From the NCBI RefSeq assembly GCF_025506335.1, contig NZ_JANZYO010000006.1:164349-228348 (forward strand): a stretch of DNA of 64,000 nt, given 5' to 3'. The notes under the pieces were generated by a model that worked only from the letters and a program-made list of their open reading frames with translations, made no database searches and had not been told where the DNA came from. Shown here piece after piece: positions 48,783-58,314 of the stretch. Both the position numbers and the translations under genes were made by a program. Position 1 is the stretch's first letter, and each line of letters opens with the position of its first letter. This DNA comes from Mumia quercus. GTDB lineage: Bacteria > Actinomycetota > Actinomycetes > Propionibacteriales > Nocardioidaceae.

Positions 48783-50071
48783 GAGGGCTCCGACTGGCGA
48801 CGTTCGCTGCTGCCGCGGCTCTGACGCTCACCGGGTGCGGGGTCGGCAACGTGTACGAGGCGCCGCTGCCCGGTGGCGCGGACGTGGGCTCGGACCCCGT
48901 CACGATCACCGCCGACTTCGACGACGTCCTCGACCTGGTGCCCCAGTCGAGCGTGAAGGTTGACAACGTGGACGTCGGCCGGGTCTCGAAGATCGCGTTG
49001 AACCCCGACGGTCGCAGCGCCAAGGTGACCCTGGTCGTCAACAAGGGTGTCGCTCTGCCGGCGGGCACGACGGCACGGCTCCAGCAGACCTCGCTGCTCG
49101 GCGAGAAGTACGTCGCGCTGGTGCGTCCGGCCGGCCAGAAGGCGGGTGACCCCGTCGCGGACGGTGACGAGATCCCGTTGGCGGCCACCTCGGAGGCGGC
49201 GCAGGTCGAGCAGGTGCTGGGGGCGCTGTCGATGGTCCTCAACGGTGGAGGGATCGGGCAGTTCCAGGAGATCTCCCGCGAGCTCCAGGCAGTGAGCAAG
49301 GACCGGCCGCGCGAGATCAAGGGCTTCTTGCGCGAGATGGAGGGTTTTGTCACGGCCCTCGACGAGCGCAAGGGTGCGATCACCGACGCGATCGACGGGT
49401 TGGCCTCGCTCTCGGCGACGCTCGAGCAGGACTCGGACAAGATCGCGTCGGCGCTCGAAGGTCTCAGCCCTGGCATGGAGGTGCTGGTCGAGCAGCGCGC
49501 CCAGCTCGTGGCGATGCTGAAGTCGCTCGACCGTCTCTCGAAAGTCACAGTCGACACCCTCGACAAGGCACAGGACGACATCGTGGCCGACTTCGAGCTG
49601 CTGGAGCCGATCCTCAAGCAGCTCGCCCGAGCCGGTGAGGACCTTCCGAAGTCGCTGGAGATCCTGCTGACGTACCCGTTCCCTGACTCGGTGCTGGGTG
49701 CGATCAAGGGCGACTACATGAACGTCTTCATCACGACCAACTTCCGGACGCTGCCGACGGGCTGCGAGGAGCAGGGCTGCCGCTGGCCGCAGGTTGCGGC
49801 CCAGTTCCCGACCGAGCCCGGGCCGGCGCCTACGAAGGAAGGCAAGAAGGACACGCCCGAGGACCCGCCGACGCTGCTGCCTCCCACGGACTCGCCGACA
49901 CCCGGGGCACCCGGACCGACGATCCCCGTGCCGACCGACGGGCCTGAGTCGCCCCTCTCGCCGGATCCTGAGGCACCGGAGTCGCCGGCGTCGCCGTCCC
50001 CGACCGCCCCGGAGTCGCCGACCGCGACGCCGGACGACCCGGCAACCGCACCGAAGGAGGGTGACGACTGA
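48779..50071 (+). CDS. mceE: Mce-family lipoprotein E
   Basis: The 430-residue protein has a lipoprotein signal with the lipobox LTGC (lipidated cysteine at residue 20), an MCE domain (ITADFDDVLDLVPQSSVKVD and NVDVGRVSKIAL), a helical region, and a C-terminal tail of about 90 residues rich in Pro, Ser, Thr and Glu. MceE is the lipoprotein member (LprK type) of mce operons. The P/S/T-rich tail could span cell-wall polymer. Confidence 0.92.
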   Translation: MRGLRLATFAAAAALTLTGCGVGNVYEAPLPGGADVGSDPVTITADFDDVLDLVPQSSVKVDNVDVGRVSKIALNPDGRSAKVTLVVNKGVALPAGTTARLQQTSLLGEKYVALVRPAGQKAGDPVADGDEIPLAATSEAAQVEQVLGALSMVLNGGGIGQFQEISRELQAVSKDRPREIKGFLREMEGFVTALDERKGAITDAIDGLASLSATLEQDSDKIASALEGLSPGMEVLVEQRAQLVAMLKSLDRLSKVTVDTLDKAQDDIVADFELLEPILKQLARAGEDLPKSLEILLTYPFPDSVLGAIKGDYMNVFITTNFRTLPTGCEEQGCRWPQVAAQFPTEPGPAPTKEGKKDTPEDPPTLLPPTDSPTPGAPGPTIPVPTDGPESPLSPDPEAPESPASPSPTAPESPTATPDDPATAPKEGDD

Positions 50072-51237
50072 TGCTGACCGCTCGTACGAAGACCCAGCTC
50101 GTGGCGTTCGTCGTGGTCGCCCTGATCGGCACCACCTACCTCGGCGCGAAGTACGTGGGGATCAACCTCTTCGGCTCCGGCTACACGGTGACGGTGTCAT
50201 TGCCCGAGGCGGGAGGCCTGTTCAAGAACGGCGAGGTCACCTACCGCGGGGTGCCGATCGGGAGGATCGAGAGCCTGAAGGCCACCGAGAGCGGGGTCGA
50301 GGCCGTCCTCGCGATCGACGCCGACGCCCCCGACATCCCGGCCGACGTCAGTGTGAAGGTGGCGAACCGCTCCACGATCGGCGAGCAGTACCTCGACCTG
50401 CGTGGCAGCTCGGGTGGGGAGACGCTCGCGGCGGGCGCACACCTGAGCGCCGGCACGGAGGCGATCCCGCAACGGATCGACGTGCTGCTTCGCACCTCGC
50501 GCGACTTTGCGAAGTCCGTTCCGCGGGATGACCTCGTCACCGTCATCGACGAGAGCTACGACCTCTCGCAGGGCGCCAGCGGCGACCTCTCGCAGCTTCT
50601 CGAGACGTCGACGGAGTTCCACGAGATCGCCGACAAGAACTTCCTCGTGAGCGCCGCCCTCATCCGTAACTCCGAGACCGTCCTGGACACGCAGCTCGCG
50701 GCAGCCGACAGCATCAAGAGCTACAGCAAGAGCCTCGACCTGCTCGCGACGACGCTCGCCGACTCAGACGGCGACCTGCGTGCGCTGATCGCGGCCTCGC
50801 CCGTGGCCGCGCAGGAGATCCACAGGCTCTTCAAGGACGTCGGCGTCCCGCTGGGAGTGCTGATGAGCAACCTCGTCTCGACGGCGCAGGTGTTCGGCAC
50901 GAACTCCCAGGGGGTGGAGGACGCCCTCATCCGCATCCCGGAGGCGATCAGCGTCGGCTGGGCCGTCAACGGCTCGAAGGGCCTGAACCTCGGGCTCGCC
51001 CCGACGTTCTTCGACCCGCTGCCCTGCGTGGCGGGATACGGTGGCACCCAGCTGCGGCAAGGGACCGACACGACCGCAGGCAGGCCGTTCAACAAGCGTG
51101 CGCGTTGCACGGCCAGCCCGCGCTCCGGCACGAACGTCCGCGGCCCCCACGTCCTGCCGAAGAAGAAGACGAGCACCGGGGCGGCCCGCGTGACCGTCCC
51201 CTCGACGCTGGGCGACCTCATGGGAGGGAGCGAATGA
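50071..51237 (+). CDS. mceF: Mce-family protein F
   Basis: The 388-residue protein has an N-terminal anchor (LVAFVVVALIGTTYLGAKYV), an MCE domain (YTVTVSLPEAGGLFKNGEVT and YRGVPIGRIESL), a helical region, and a basic C-terminal tail with two cysteines. Its start shares one base with the mceE stop. It is the sixth and last Mce subunit, as in the canonical A-to-F order. Confidence 0.92.
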   Translation: MLTARTKTQLVAFVVVALIGTTYLGAKYVGINLFGSGYTVTVSLPEAGGLFKNGEVTYRGVPIGRIESLKATESGVEAVLAIDADAPDIPADVSVKVANRSTIGEQYLDLRGSSGGETLAAGAHLSAGTEAIPQRIDVLLRTSRDFAKSVPRDDLVTVIDESYDLSQGASGDLSQLLETSTEFHEIADKNFLVSAALIRNSETVLDTQLAAADSIKSYSKSLDLLATTLADSDGDLRALIAASPVAAQEIHRLFKDVGVPLGVLMSNLVSTAQVFGTNSQGVEDALIRIPEAISVGWAVNGSKGLNLGLAPTFFDPLPCVAGYGGTQLRQGTDTTAGRPFNKRARCTASPRSGTNVRGPHVLPKKKTSTGAARVTVPSTLGDLMGGSE

Positions 51238-51812
51238 CCGTGGACCAGACCGAGGAGCCGACCAGCACCACCGAGGCGCCGGAGGAGACGACCCCGTCCG
51301 AGCCGTCGTCGCCACCGCGCTGGCGGCGCTTCGTCCTGCCCGCCGCGGCCGCCGCGGTCTTTGCCGCCGGCATCTTCTGGTGGTGGAGCGCGGCCACGGA
51401 CGAGCAGCTAAGCCAGGCCGAGCTTCGCGACGAGGTGCTGATCGCGGCCACGGGGCACATCGAGACGATGAACACGCTCGACTACCGCGAGGTGGACGAA
51501 GGCCTCGACGCGTGGAAGGACGTGACGACCGGGACGCTCCACGACCAGCTGGCCCAGGTCGACGAGGACGAGCGGCAGCTGCTGGCCGACCAGAAGAAGA
51601 TCTCGACCGGCAAGGTCGTCGACAGTGCCGTCTTCTCGCTGGACGGCGACACCGCGACCGTCGTGGCGTCCGTCGAGGTGACGGTCCGCGACGACGCCGA
51701 TCCGGATGCCGAGCCGACGCTCAAGCGCAACCGCTTCAGCGCCGACGTGGTCAAGGTCGGTGACGAGTGGCTCCTCGAGAACCTTCAGCAGGTGGCGGTG
51801 AGTCTCTCGTGA
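51234..51812 (+). CDS. Mce-associated membrane protein, first
   Basis: The 192-residue protein has a Glu/Thr/Pro-rich cytosolic N-terminus, one membrane segment (FVLPAAAAAVFAAGIFWWW), and an extracytoplasmic NTF2-like domain (IETMNTLDYREVDEGLDAWK to VVKVGDEWLLENLQQV). Such Mas-type proteins close mce operons and stabilise the transporter in mycobacteria. It overlaps mceF by ATGA. Confidence 0.88.
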   Translation: MTVDQTEEPTSTTEAPEETTPSEPSSPPRWRRFVLPAAAAAVFAAGIFWWWSAATDEQLSQAELRDEVLIAATGHIETMNTLDYREVDEGLDAWKDVTTGTLHDQLAQVDEDERQLLADQKKISTGKVVDSAVFSLDGDTATVVASVEVTVRDDADPDAEPTLKRNRFSADVVKVGDEWLLENLQQVAVSLS

Positions 51813-52333
51813 CGAGCGTCCGCACACGGCTCTCCGCCCTCCGCCCGTACCTGGTGTCGGCGCTGCTCGTCGCGCTGACGGTCGTCGGTCTCGTCGGTGC
51901 CTGGAGGGGGTACGAGCTCCGCTCGACCCCGGCGGCGCAGAACCTCGCGGTCGTCGACACCACCGCGACCGCCGAGGTCCAGTCGGAGGTGTCGCAGGCG
52001 CTCACCCGGGTGCTGAGCTACAGCTACGACGACCCTGAACCGACCGAGCAGGCTGCCGACGAGGTCCTGTCGGGCCAGGCGCGCGAGGAGTACGACACGC
52101 TGTTCGCGTCGCTCCAGGAGCGCGCTCCCGGTCAGCAGCTCGTGCTCACCGCGCAGGTGCAGACAGCGGCGGTGAAGGAGCTGACCGCGGACACGGCCCG
52201 GCTGCTCGTCTTCCTCGACCAGTCCTCTCAGCGAGCGGACGACGACGAGGCGAGCGTGTCTGCCGCCCAGCTGGCGGTCGAGGCCGAGCGGGTCGACGGC
52301 GCCTGGAAGGTCACCGGCCTCACCCCGCTGTGA
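51809..52333 (+). CDS. Mce-associated membrane protein, second
   Basis: The 174-residue protein has one N-terminal membrane segment (YLVSALLVALTVVGLVGAW) and a domain like that of the previous gene (ALTRVLSYSYDDPEPTEQAA to VDGAWKVTGLTPL). The GTG at 51809 overlaps the upstream stop (GTGA). It is the tenth and last gene of the operon. Its 3' end overlaps the convergent FAD/NAD-binding gene by 14 bases. Confidence 0.88.
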   Translation: MTSVRTRLSALRPYLVSALLVALTVVGLVGAWRGYELRSTPAAQNLAVVDTTATAEVQSEVSQALTRVLSYSYDDPEPTEQAADEVLSGQAREEYDTLFASLQERAPGQQLVLTAQVQTAAVKELTADTARLLVFLDQSSQRADDDEASVSAAQLAVEAERVDGAWKVTGLTPL

Positions 52334-55097
52334 CGCGGGCGACGGCCTCCCGACGGCGGGCGTCGAGCGGGGACGCCCTCCGGTCGAGGCGGGCGTCGAG
52401 GATCACGGCGGCGCGTTCGGCGGACCCGGCGCGGACCAGGCAGGAGAGCAGGGTCTCCTCGACCACCTCACGCTGCGCCGCCGACCCTCCGACCTGGACG
52501 AGCACGGGAAGGATGTCGTCGAGCAGCGCGATCGCGTCGGCCCACCGCTCCTCACCGGCGGCGAGAAGCGCGTCGCAGACGGCCGCGACGACCGTACGGA
52601 CGGCGGGATCGGACGAGTCGCGGCAGTGCCGTGCCAGCGCGGCCAGGCGCGAGTGGTCCTCCGCGCCGGCGAGCGTGAGCGCGGCGTGCAGGGCGACGAA
52701 CGGGGTCTGGGGCTGGTCGAGGAGCGCGTCGTCGACGGCGTCGACCACGGGATGCACCGGCGGCGCGATCTCGTCGGTCGTCATGCGCCAGCGCCACAGC
52801 AGCGACCCGGAGTCGATGAGCGCCCGGACACCGGTCACGGTCGGCGGGGCGAGCTGTGAGTAGTAGCGCTGCCGGACGGCCTCGGTATCACCGAGCGCGA
52901 GCTCGTGCAGCGCCGCGTGCCAGGAGAAGTGCGCGCGATGGCTCGCCGAGCGTCCGCTCTCCGCGACCCAGTGGTCGAGCCAGACCCGGCCGCTCTCGTG
53001 CTGCCCCGTCTCGTACATGACGTGGGTCAGGGCGTGCACCGCGTGGCCCGACGACGGCTCGCACGACAGCGCGCTCTCGGCGAGCAGGCCGGCCTCTTCG
53101 AAGCGGCCCTGGTCCTGGCGGGTGAAGGCCAGCAGCGAGATGTACCACCAGTGGTCGCCATAGGCGGGAGCCAGCCCTTCGACCAGGTCCCACGCCTCCT
53201 GCTGCACGTCGGTCACGCCGGAGAACGCGATCGTCGGGACGGCCGCGGAGACCGCGAGGATGTCGCGCGGGTGTGTCGCGAGGTGGTTCATCAGTGCGCG
53301 GGCGCCCTTGTTGCGGACGTCGCGCACACGCTGGCCGACGACGTCGACCAGGCTGCGCTCGCGCTCGTCACCGCGCTTGCTGATCGCGCGCCGCGCTTCC
53401 TCGAGCGAGGCGGCGACGTCAGCATCGGCGCCCGCCTCGTGCCCGAGCAGGGCGAGCGTGGCGTGGCCGAGCGCGAAGTCGGGGTCGTGCGCGACCGCCT
53501 CGCGCAGCGGCACCTCGACGTCGTCCTGCATGCGCATGAGGCGTTCGAGACCGACGTTGTAGGCCGCGGCCGCCTCGGCCGTTGTCGAGAGGGGGAGGCC
53601 GAGCGGGTCGCGCGGCCGCGCTGCCGGGTGGTGGCCGCTGACGAGCCGGCCGTCGGCGAGGCGGCGCGGCTGCGGTGCGACGGCGTCGAGGATCGAGGTG
53701 GCGAGGGCGAGCGCCTGGCTGCGGATCTCGGGCACCGCCGTCGACTCCCACAGCTCGCCGCGCCGCAGGGCGCCGAGCGTCCAGACCGGGGCGTCCGTAC
53801 GGCCCTCGGAGTCGACCAGCCGGCCCTGGTCGGTACGCAGGCCCATGCCAGCCGTGGCGACCACGGCAAGCGCGGCCCCGCCACGCGGGCGGAGCAGGTC
53901 GTCGAGGAAGGGGTCGCCGAGCGTACGGATGTCGGCGCGCGGCCCCGTACAGTTCACGACCCAGCCCACGTCGTACGAGGTCTCCCCGTCGGGGGCGGCG
54001 ACCCGGACGCGCAGTCCGCCCTGCGGGAGCGGCTCTGCCCCGAGGACGGAGCCGGCGCCGAGGACGAGGCGGCCCGCGTCGCGCAGCCCGGCGACCAACG
54101 CGGCGCTCGAGGGCGGCATCCGGTGGCGCAGGACGTTCCACGCCCCGGCGTGCTCGGCCACGAAGGCGAGCTTGTCGTCCTTGCTGAGCCGCCCCCACAG
54201 CGTGGAGATCTGGAACCGCAGACCGTCCGCGCCCGGACGCCAGTCGCCGGAGTCGCGGCGGACGGCGGCGAGATGGCGCTGCGCGGCGTCGAGGATCGAC
54301 CGCAGGTCGTCGCCCCAGTCGGAGACGTCGGGGATCGCGGCCAGCTTGAGCTCGTCGGCGTGACGGCGGGGGAGACGGCCGTTGCGGGAGATCGCGCGGA
54401 CGACCCGGTCGGTGCGGGCACCGGCGTCGGTGAGGGAGAGGGTGACGTCGACGGCGGTCAGGCCCGTACCCACGAGCAGCACGTCACCCGGAGCCGTACG
54501 GTCACGACGGACCACGTCGAGCGCGCCGGGCGCCCACGGGTCCGGGACGAAGAAGGCGGAGTCGCTCAGCTCGGCGGGTGCCCACGCGTGACCGGCGGCA
54601 GGCAGGCCCGTCGCCACGACGACGGCGTCGGCCTCGAGCTCGCGCCCGTCCGCGGTGGCGACCACGGCGCCGGACGGCGTACGGCGCAGCGACACCGCGC
54701 GGGTGCGGAAGTGGCGCAGCGACGCGAACTCCCCGGGCGGGCCCTGGTAGGTCTCGGTGAGCGTCTCGTCGAGGTAGCGGGCGAACTCGCGGCGGCGCGC
54801 GAAGGTGCCGGGATCGCTCCCGTGCACGGGATCCTCGCGGGTGCGCCACGCGACGAAGTGCGCCGGGTCCTCGGGCAGGGCGCTCATCCCTGCGGCGGGC
54901 ACGTTGAGCAGGTGCTGGTCGTCGAGCGTGCCGAACGACGGACCACGTCCCCAGCGGTCGGCGGGGTCGACGAGGATCACGTCGATGCCGGTCGAGCGGC
55001 GGCCGGCCGTACGTGCGAGGTGGAGGGCGACCAGAGCGCCGGACGCGCCGGCGCCGACGATGACGACGGTCGGACGGTTGCGGCGGGGAGCGGTCAC
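52320..55097 (-). CDS. FAD/NAD(P)-binding protein fused to a TTC38/TPR-like domain
   Basis: The 925-residue protein starts with a Rossmann dinucleotide-binding motif (VVIVGAGASGALVALHLA, about residues 11-28) and GRGPSFGT. A second glycine-rich motif (VLLVGTGLTAVDVTLSL) follows, matching the FAD-NAD(P)-binding family (NAD_binding_9) over about 490 residues. The remaining part, about residues 510-925, is helical. YNVGLERLMRMQDDVEVPLR, ALGHATLALL and EPSSGHAVHALTHVMYETGQ resemble the TTC38-type tetratricopeptide protein family. The two parts are normally separate proteins. GAGGTGCCCC precedes the GTG start. The substrate is unknown. Confidence 0.8.
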   Translation of the reverse strand: MTAPRRNRPTVVIVGAGASGALVALHLARTAGRRSTGIDVILVDPADRWGRGPSFGTLDDQHLLNVPAAGMSALPEDPAHFVAWRTREDPVHGSDPGTFARRREFARYLDETLTETYQGPPGEFASLRHFRTRAVSLRRTPSGAVVATADGRELEADAVVVATGLPAAGHAWAPAELSDSAFFVPDPWAPGALDVVRRDRTAPGDVLLVGTGLTAVDVTLSLTDAGARTDRVVRAISRNGRLPRRHADELKLAAIPDVSDWGDDLRSILDAAQRHLAAVRRDSGDWRPGADGLRFQISTLWGRLSKDDKLAFVAEHAGAWNVLRHRMPPSSAALVAGLRDAGRLVLGAGSVLGAEPLPQGGLRVRVAAPDGETSYDVGWVVNCTGPRADIRTLGDPFLDDLLRPRGGAALAVVATAGMGLRTDQGRLVDSEGRTDAPVWTLGALRRGELWESTAVPEIRSQALALATSILDAVAPQPRRLADGRLVSGHHPAARPRDPLGLPLSTTAEAAAAYNVGLERLMRMQDDVEVPLREAVAHDPDFALGHATLALLGHEAGADADVAASLEEARRAISKRGDERERSLVDVVGQRVRDVRNKGARALMNHLATHPRDILAVSAAVPTIAFSGVTDVQQEAWDLVEGLAPAYGDHWWYISLLAFTRQDQGRFEEAGLLAESALSCEPSSGHAVHALTHVMYETGQHESGRVWLDHWVAESGRSASHRAHFSWHAALHELALGDTEAVRQRYYSQLAPPTVTGVRALIDSGSLLWRWRMTTDEIAPPVHPVVDAVDDALLDQPQTPFVALHAALTLAGAEDHSRLAALARHCRDSSDPAVRTVVAAVCDALLAAGEERWADAIALLDDILPVLVQVGGSAAQREVVEETLLSCLVRAGSAERAAVILDARLDRRASPLDARRREAVARVTAG

Positions 55098-55265
55098 GGG
55101 GCACCTCGGTCCAGTCGGAACACTGATACAGGTAACTATAGAGACCAAGTCGAGTTTGACCGGCGTTGCCTCTTCCACTGGCCGCGCGGTGTGTCGGGCG
55201 ATACGTTGCGCCCGTCGCGTCTGCGATGACGCTCCGACGCGGCGCCGAACGGAAGGCGGGGGCCT

Positions 55266-56564
55266 GTGGCGGAGGAGACGGAGGCGCCCCCGATGGCGCC
55301 GCTCGCGCACTCGAAGGACTTCTGGAGACTGCTCCGCGACGCCGTCGTGTTCGGCGTGACGCTGGCCTTCGGTGGGCTCGCCTTCCTCTTCGTCGTCGAA
55401 AACGGTGACTTCTGGAGCGACCCGACCAGCGATGGATGGTGGGGCGGTCGGTGGTGGTGGGTCGCGGTCACCGCCGGGGCGGGTCTGGTCGTTGGACTGA
55501 TCCGACGTGTTCTCACCATGCCTGCACGTACCCCCGGTCTCGTCGACGAGCTCGCGACGGAGTACGTCGAGCCACGCAGCGTCCCCGGTGCCGTCGCCGT
55601 GTCGGCCGTCTCGCTCGTCGGCGGCGCCAGCCTGGGCCCGGAGGCGGCCCTGGGTGCGATGGGCGGAGGTCTCGGCACCCACGTCGGCCAGCGTCGTACG
55701 GACCCGGACATGCAGAAGGCGACGATGCTCACGGGGACGGCCGGCGCGTACGGCGGACTCCTCGTGTCGCCGATCGTGGCCACGCTGCTGGTGCTCGAGC
55801 TCGCCAAGCCGGACCGCCGTCGCCTGACCCACGTGGTGTTCGGCTCGCTCGTCGCCGCGACCGTGGCGTTCGCGATCTTCTACCCGATCGCGGGGACCAC
55901 CTTCCTCGGTCTGTACGACGTGCCCTCGTACACGTTCGAGGACTGGCACATCCTCGCCGGCGTCGGGCTGGGCCTGGCGGCGGCGCTCGGTGCGCTGGTG
56001 CTGGCCGTCATCACCGGGGTGGTCCGCCGCCTCGCCGCGCCGCTGACCACCAGGACGGTCGTACGCCCGGTGGTCGGGGGAGCGGTGTTCGGCCTCCTCG
56101 CCGTCGCGCTGCCTCTGACGCTGTTCACCGGCAGCGAGCAGCTCGAGACGGTGGTCGCGTCCGGCTCGCGCCTGGGTGCGGGGTTCCTGCTGGCCGTCGT
56201 GCTCGCGAAGATGGTCGCGTTCGCGGTGTGCTCGGAGACCGGCTTCATCGGGGGACCGTTCTTCCCGATGCTCTTCATCGGCGGGACGTACGGGTATGCG
56301 ATCCACCTGCTCGTGCCCGACGTGCCGTTGGCGCTCGCGTTCAGCTGCGTCTTCGCCGCGCTCCCCGGCGCGGTGGTCGCCGCCCCGTTCTCGCTCGTCC
56401 TCCTGGCCGCGCTCATGATGAGTCTCGGCGCGCTCGAAACCGTCCCGATCGCCGTCGCCGTCCTCACCGCGTACATCGCCGTCACGGGCTCGGGAGTGCT
56501 CGTTGCGCTGGCGAAACGCAGGAAGGGGGACCCCGAGTTTGGGTCCCGCAGAGGCGTCCGGTAG
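55266..56564 (+). CDS. ClC-family chloride channel/transporter
   Basis: The 432-residue membrane protein has about ten hydrophobic segments and the ClC signature regions: GASLGPEAALGAMGGGLG, where the gating glutamate region is GPEAALG instead of GREGP, and ETGFIGGPFFPMLFIGG for the GxFxP anion-binding loop. ClC proteins carry chloride or exchange chloride for protons. The altered first motif means selectivity and coupling cannot be predicted with confidence. It starts at a GTG and ends 15 bases before the tRNA gene. Confidence 0.88.
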   Translation: MAEETEAPPMAPLAHSKDFWRLLRDAVVFGVTLAFGGLAFLFVVENGDFWSDPTSDGWWGGRWWWVAVTAGAGLVVGLIRRVLTMPARTPGLVDELATEYVEPRSVPGAVAVSAVSLVGGASLGPEAALGAMGGGLGTHVGQRRTDPDMQKATMLTGTAGAYGGLLVSPIVATLLVLELAKPDRRRLTHVVFGSLVAATVAFAIFYPIAGTTFLGLYDVPSYTFEDWHILAGVGLGLAAALGALVLAVITGVVRRLAAPLTTRTVVRPVVGGAVFGLLAVALPLTLFTGSEQLETVVASGSRLGAGFLLAVVLAKMVAFAVCSETGFIGGPFFPMLFIGGTYGYAIHLLVPDVPLALAFSCVFAALPGAVVAAPFSLVLLAALMMSLGALETVPIAVAVLTAYIAVTGSGVLVALAKRRKGDPEFGSRRGVR

Positions 56565-56579
56565 TGTTCTATCTACCGA

Positions 56580-56653
56580 CGCGGGGTGGAGCAGCTCGGT
56601 AGCTCGCTGGGCTCATAACCCAGAGGTCGCAGGTTCAAATCCTGCCCCCGCTA
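56580..56653 (+). tRNA. tRNA-fMet (CAT), initiator
   Basis: A 74-base cloverleaf with anticodon CAT in CTGGGCTCATAACCCAG. The anticodon stem has three consecutive G:C pairs and the first base (C1) does not pair in the acceptor stem, both features of initiator tRNA. The CCA end is not encoded. It marks the left attachment site of the integrated element. Confidence 0.95.
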
Positions 56654-56657
56654 CGAA

Positions 56658-56693
56658 TTTCAGGCTCGGAATCTACGGATTCCGAGCCTGAAA
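56658..56693. terminator. Hairpin directly after tRNA-fMet
   Basis: TTTCAGGCTCGGAATC (56658-56673) pairs perfectly with its complement (56678-56693) around TACG. It probably ends tRNA transcription. It lies on the element side of the presumed junction. Confidence 0.75.
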
Positions 56694-56835
56694 GCATTTA
56701 GAGACTTGATCGAGTGTCCACTTAGTGTCCAGAAACCCGGTCCAGGAACCCTCTGTTGGCCGGTAGCCGGCTTCAGATGCGGAGTCGCCCCGTCCAGCAC
56801 GGAGTGGTGCGGAGGCCTCCGCACACCTACTCGGC

Positions 56836-57066
56836 ATGGACAGCACCACACCGACCTTGAGCGGCTTGGAGCCGCTGATGAGCATCGAGGACCTCTCCGA
56901 GTACCTCAACGTGCCTGTCAGGACGCTGTACGACTGGCGCTTGGCCGGCAAAGGACCGTGCGCGGTTCACATCGGACGACAGATCCGCTACTTCGTCACC
57001 GACGTTCACGAGTGGCTGCGGCAGAACCGCGAGGCCGAGCCGGGGCGCCCGCCCAAGGGGCGGTGA
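56836..57066 (+). CDS. xis: Excisionase-type helix-turn-helix protein
   Basis: The 76-residue protein has a MerR/excisionase-like DNA-binding fold: MSIEDLSEYLNVPVRTLYDW, then RLAGKGPCAVHIGRQIRY and a C-terminal helix before a Pro/Gly/Lys/Arg tail. It lies six bases upstream of the integrase, between it and the attachment site, which is the usual place of an excisionase or recombination directionality factor. Confidence 0.85.
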   Translation: MDSTTPTLSGLEPLMSIEDLSEYLNVPVRTLYDWRLAGKGPCAVHIGRQIRYFVTDVHEWLRQNREAEPGRPPKGR

Positions 57067-57072
57067 AGCGTC

Positions 57073-58266
57073 GTGGGTAGGCCACGCACGCCGATCGGCA
57101 CCTTCGGGGACATCACCTACGTCAAGGTGTCGGGCGCTCGGGTCCGCGCACGCACCCGCTACCGCGACGACGACGGCCAGGTCCGCCGTGTCTCGGCCAC
57201 CGGTGCCACCAACAAGGAGGCCGAGCGCAACCTGAAGAAGGTGCTCTCGCAGCGGCCGAGCCACGTCGCCTCGGGAGAACTCACCGGCGACACCTCCTTC
57301 GGCAAGCTCGTTGAGGTCTGGTTGGAGGACCTCGATCTGGAGAACAAGCTCGCGCCCAGCACGCGGGCGCTCTACGAGCGGAACATGCGCCAGCTCGTGA
57401 TGCCGGCCTTCGAGCACTACGTGCTGCGGGAGATTACCGTTCGCAAGGTCGACCTTTTCATCAAGACCTTGGCGACCACGAAGAGCTACAGCATGGCCAA
57501 GCAGGCGCGGACCGTTCTCAGCCTCGCGTTCGGATTGGCGGTGCGGTATGACGCGGTGGCCAAGAACCCAGTGCGCGACACGACCAGGCTCAGGAAGCCG
57601 CCGTCGCAGGCCATGGCGCTGACGGCCAAGCAGGTCCATGCCATCCGGGCCGCCGTCCGGGGCTGGCGGCGTGGTCCTGGCGTGCCCGGACCACCTCCGG
57701 ACGGCCAGCTCGAGCAGATCATCGAGGTCATGCTCGGGACATCCGCCCGCATCGGTGAGGTGCTCGCCATCCGCAAGTGCGACGTCGACGTCACCAGCAC
57801 GCCGGCGACGGTTCGCATCTGCGGGACAATCGTGTCGCCGGCGGGTAAGCCAACGCATCGGCAGCCGCACCCCAAGACAGCGAGGTCGACTAGGACCGTG
57901 TCGGTCCCGAGCTTCACCGCCGAGGTGTTGCGGCAGCGGCTCGTCGTGGCCGCATCCGAGGACCCCGAGCACCTGCTTTTCGTCACTCGCAACGGCACGC
58001 CCCTCACGACCAACAACGTCCGGCGGCGCCTTCGCAGCGTCATGGCGGAGGCGGGCATTGAAGGGGTCACGCCTCACTCCTTCCGCCGCACGGTCGCCAC
58101 GATCCTCGACCGGGCCAGTGGCCCCGATCTCGCCGCCGAGATGCTCGGGCACACCTCGTCGAAGATCACCAAGGAGCACTACATCGAGCCCGAGGAGAAG
58201 GTGAACCCGGTCACCGCCGAGATCCTTGAATCGCTCGCTCCCCATGCTGGGGATGTGAACCAGTGA
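57073..58266 (+). CDS. int: Tyrosine site-specific integrase
   Basis: The 397-residue recombinase has an N-terminal arm-binding domain, a SAM-like core-binding domain (about residues 75-165) and a catalytic domain. The catalytic residues are visible: Arg in SARIGEVLAI, His and Arg in HSFRRT, His in LGHTS, and the nucleophilic Tyr in KEHYIEP. It inserts the element at the tRNA-fMet gene. The GTG start follows the excisionase closely. Confidence 0.93.
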   Translation: MGRPRTPIGTFGDITYVKVSGARVRARTRYRDDDGQVRRVSATGATNKEAERNLKKVLSQRPSHVASGELTGDTSFGKLVEVWLEDLDLENKLAPSTRALYERNMRQLVMPAFEHYVLREITVRKVDLFIKTLATTKSYSMAKQARTVLSLAFGLAVRYDAVAKNPVRDTTRLRKPPSQAMALTAKQVHAIRAAVRGWRRGPGVPGPPPDGQLEQIIEVMLGTSARIGEVLAIRKCDVDVTSTPATVRICGTIVSPAGKPTHRQPHPKTARSTRTVSVPSFTAEVLRQRLVVAASEDPEHLLFVTRNGTPLTTNNVRRRLRSVMAEAGIEGVTPHSFRRTVATILDRASGPDLAAEMLGHTSSKITKEHYIEPEEKVNPVTAEILESLAPHAGDVNQ

Positions 58267-58314
58267 CGCGCCGACCGTAGACACCACACACCCTTTCCGA
58301 GGTTGACCTGCCGG

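Noticed and set aside
52320-56306. Extension of the FAD/NAD-TPR fusion upstream over the ClC gene
   Set aside because: The extra 400 residues are antisense to the channel gene; the GTG at 55097 has a ribosome binding site and directly precedes the Rossmann motif.
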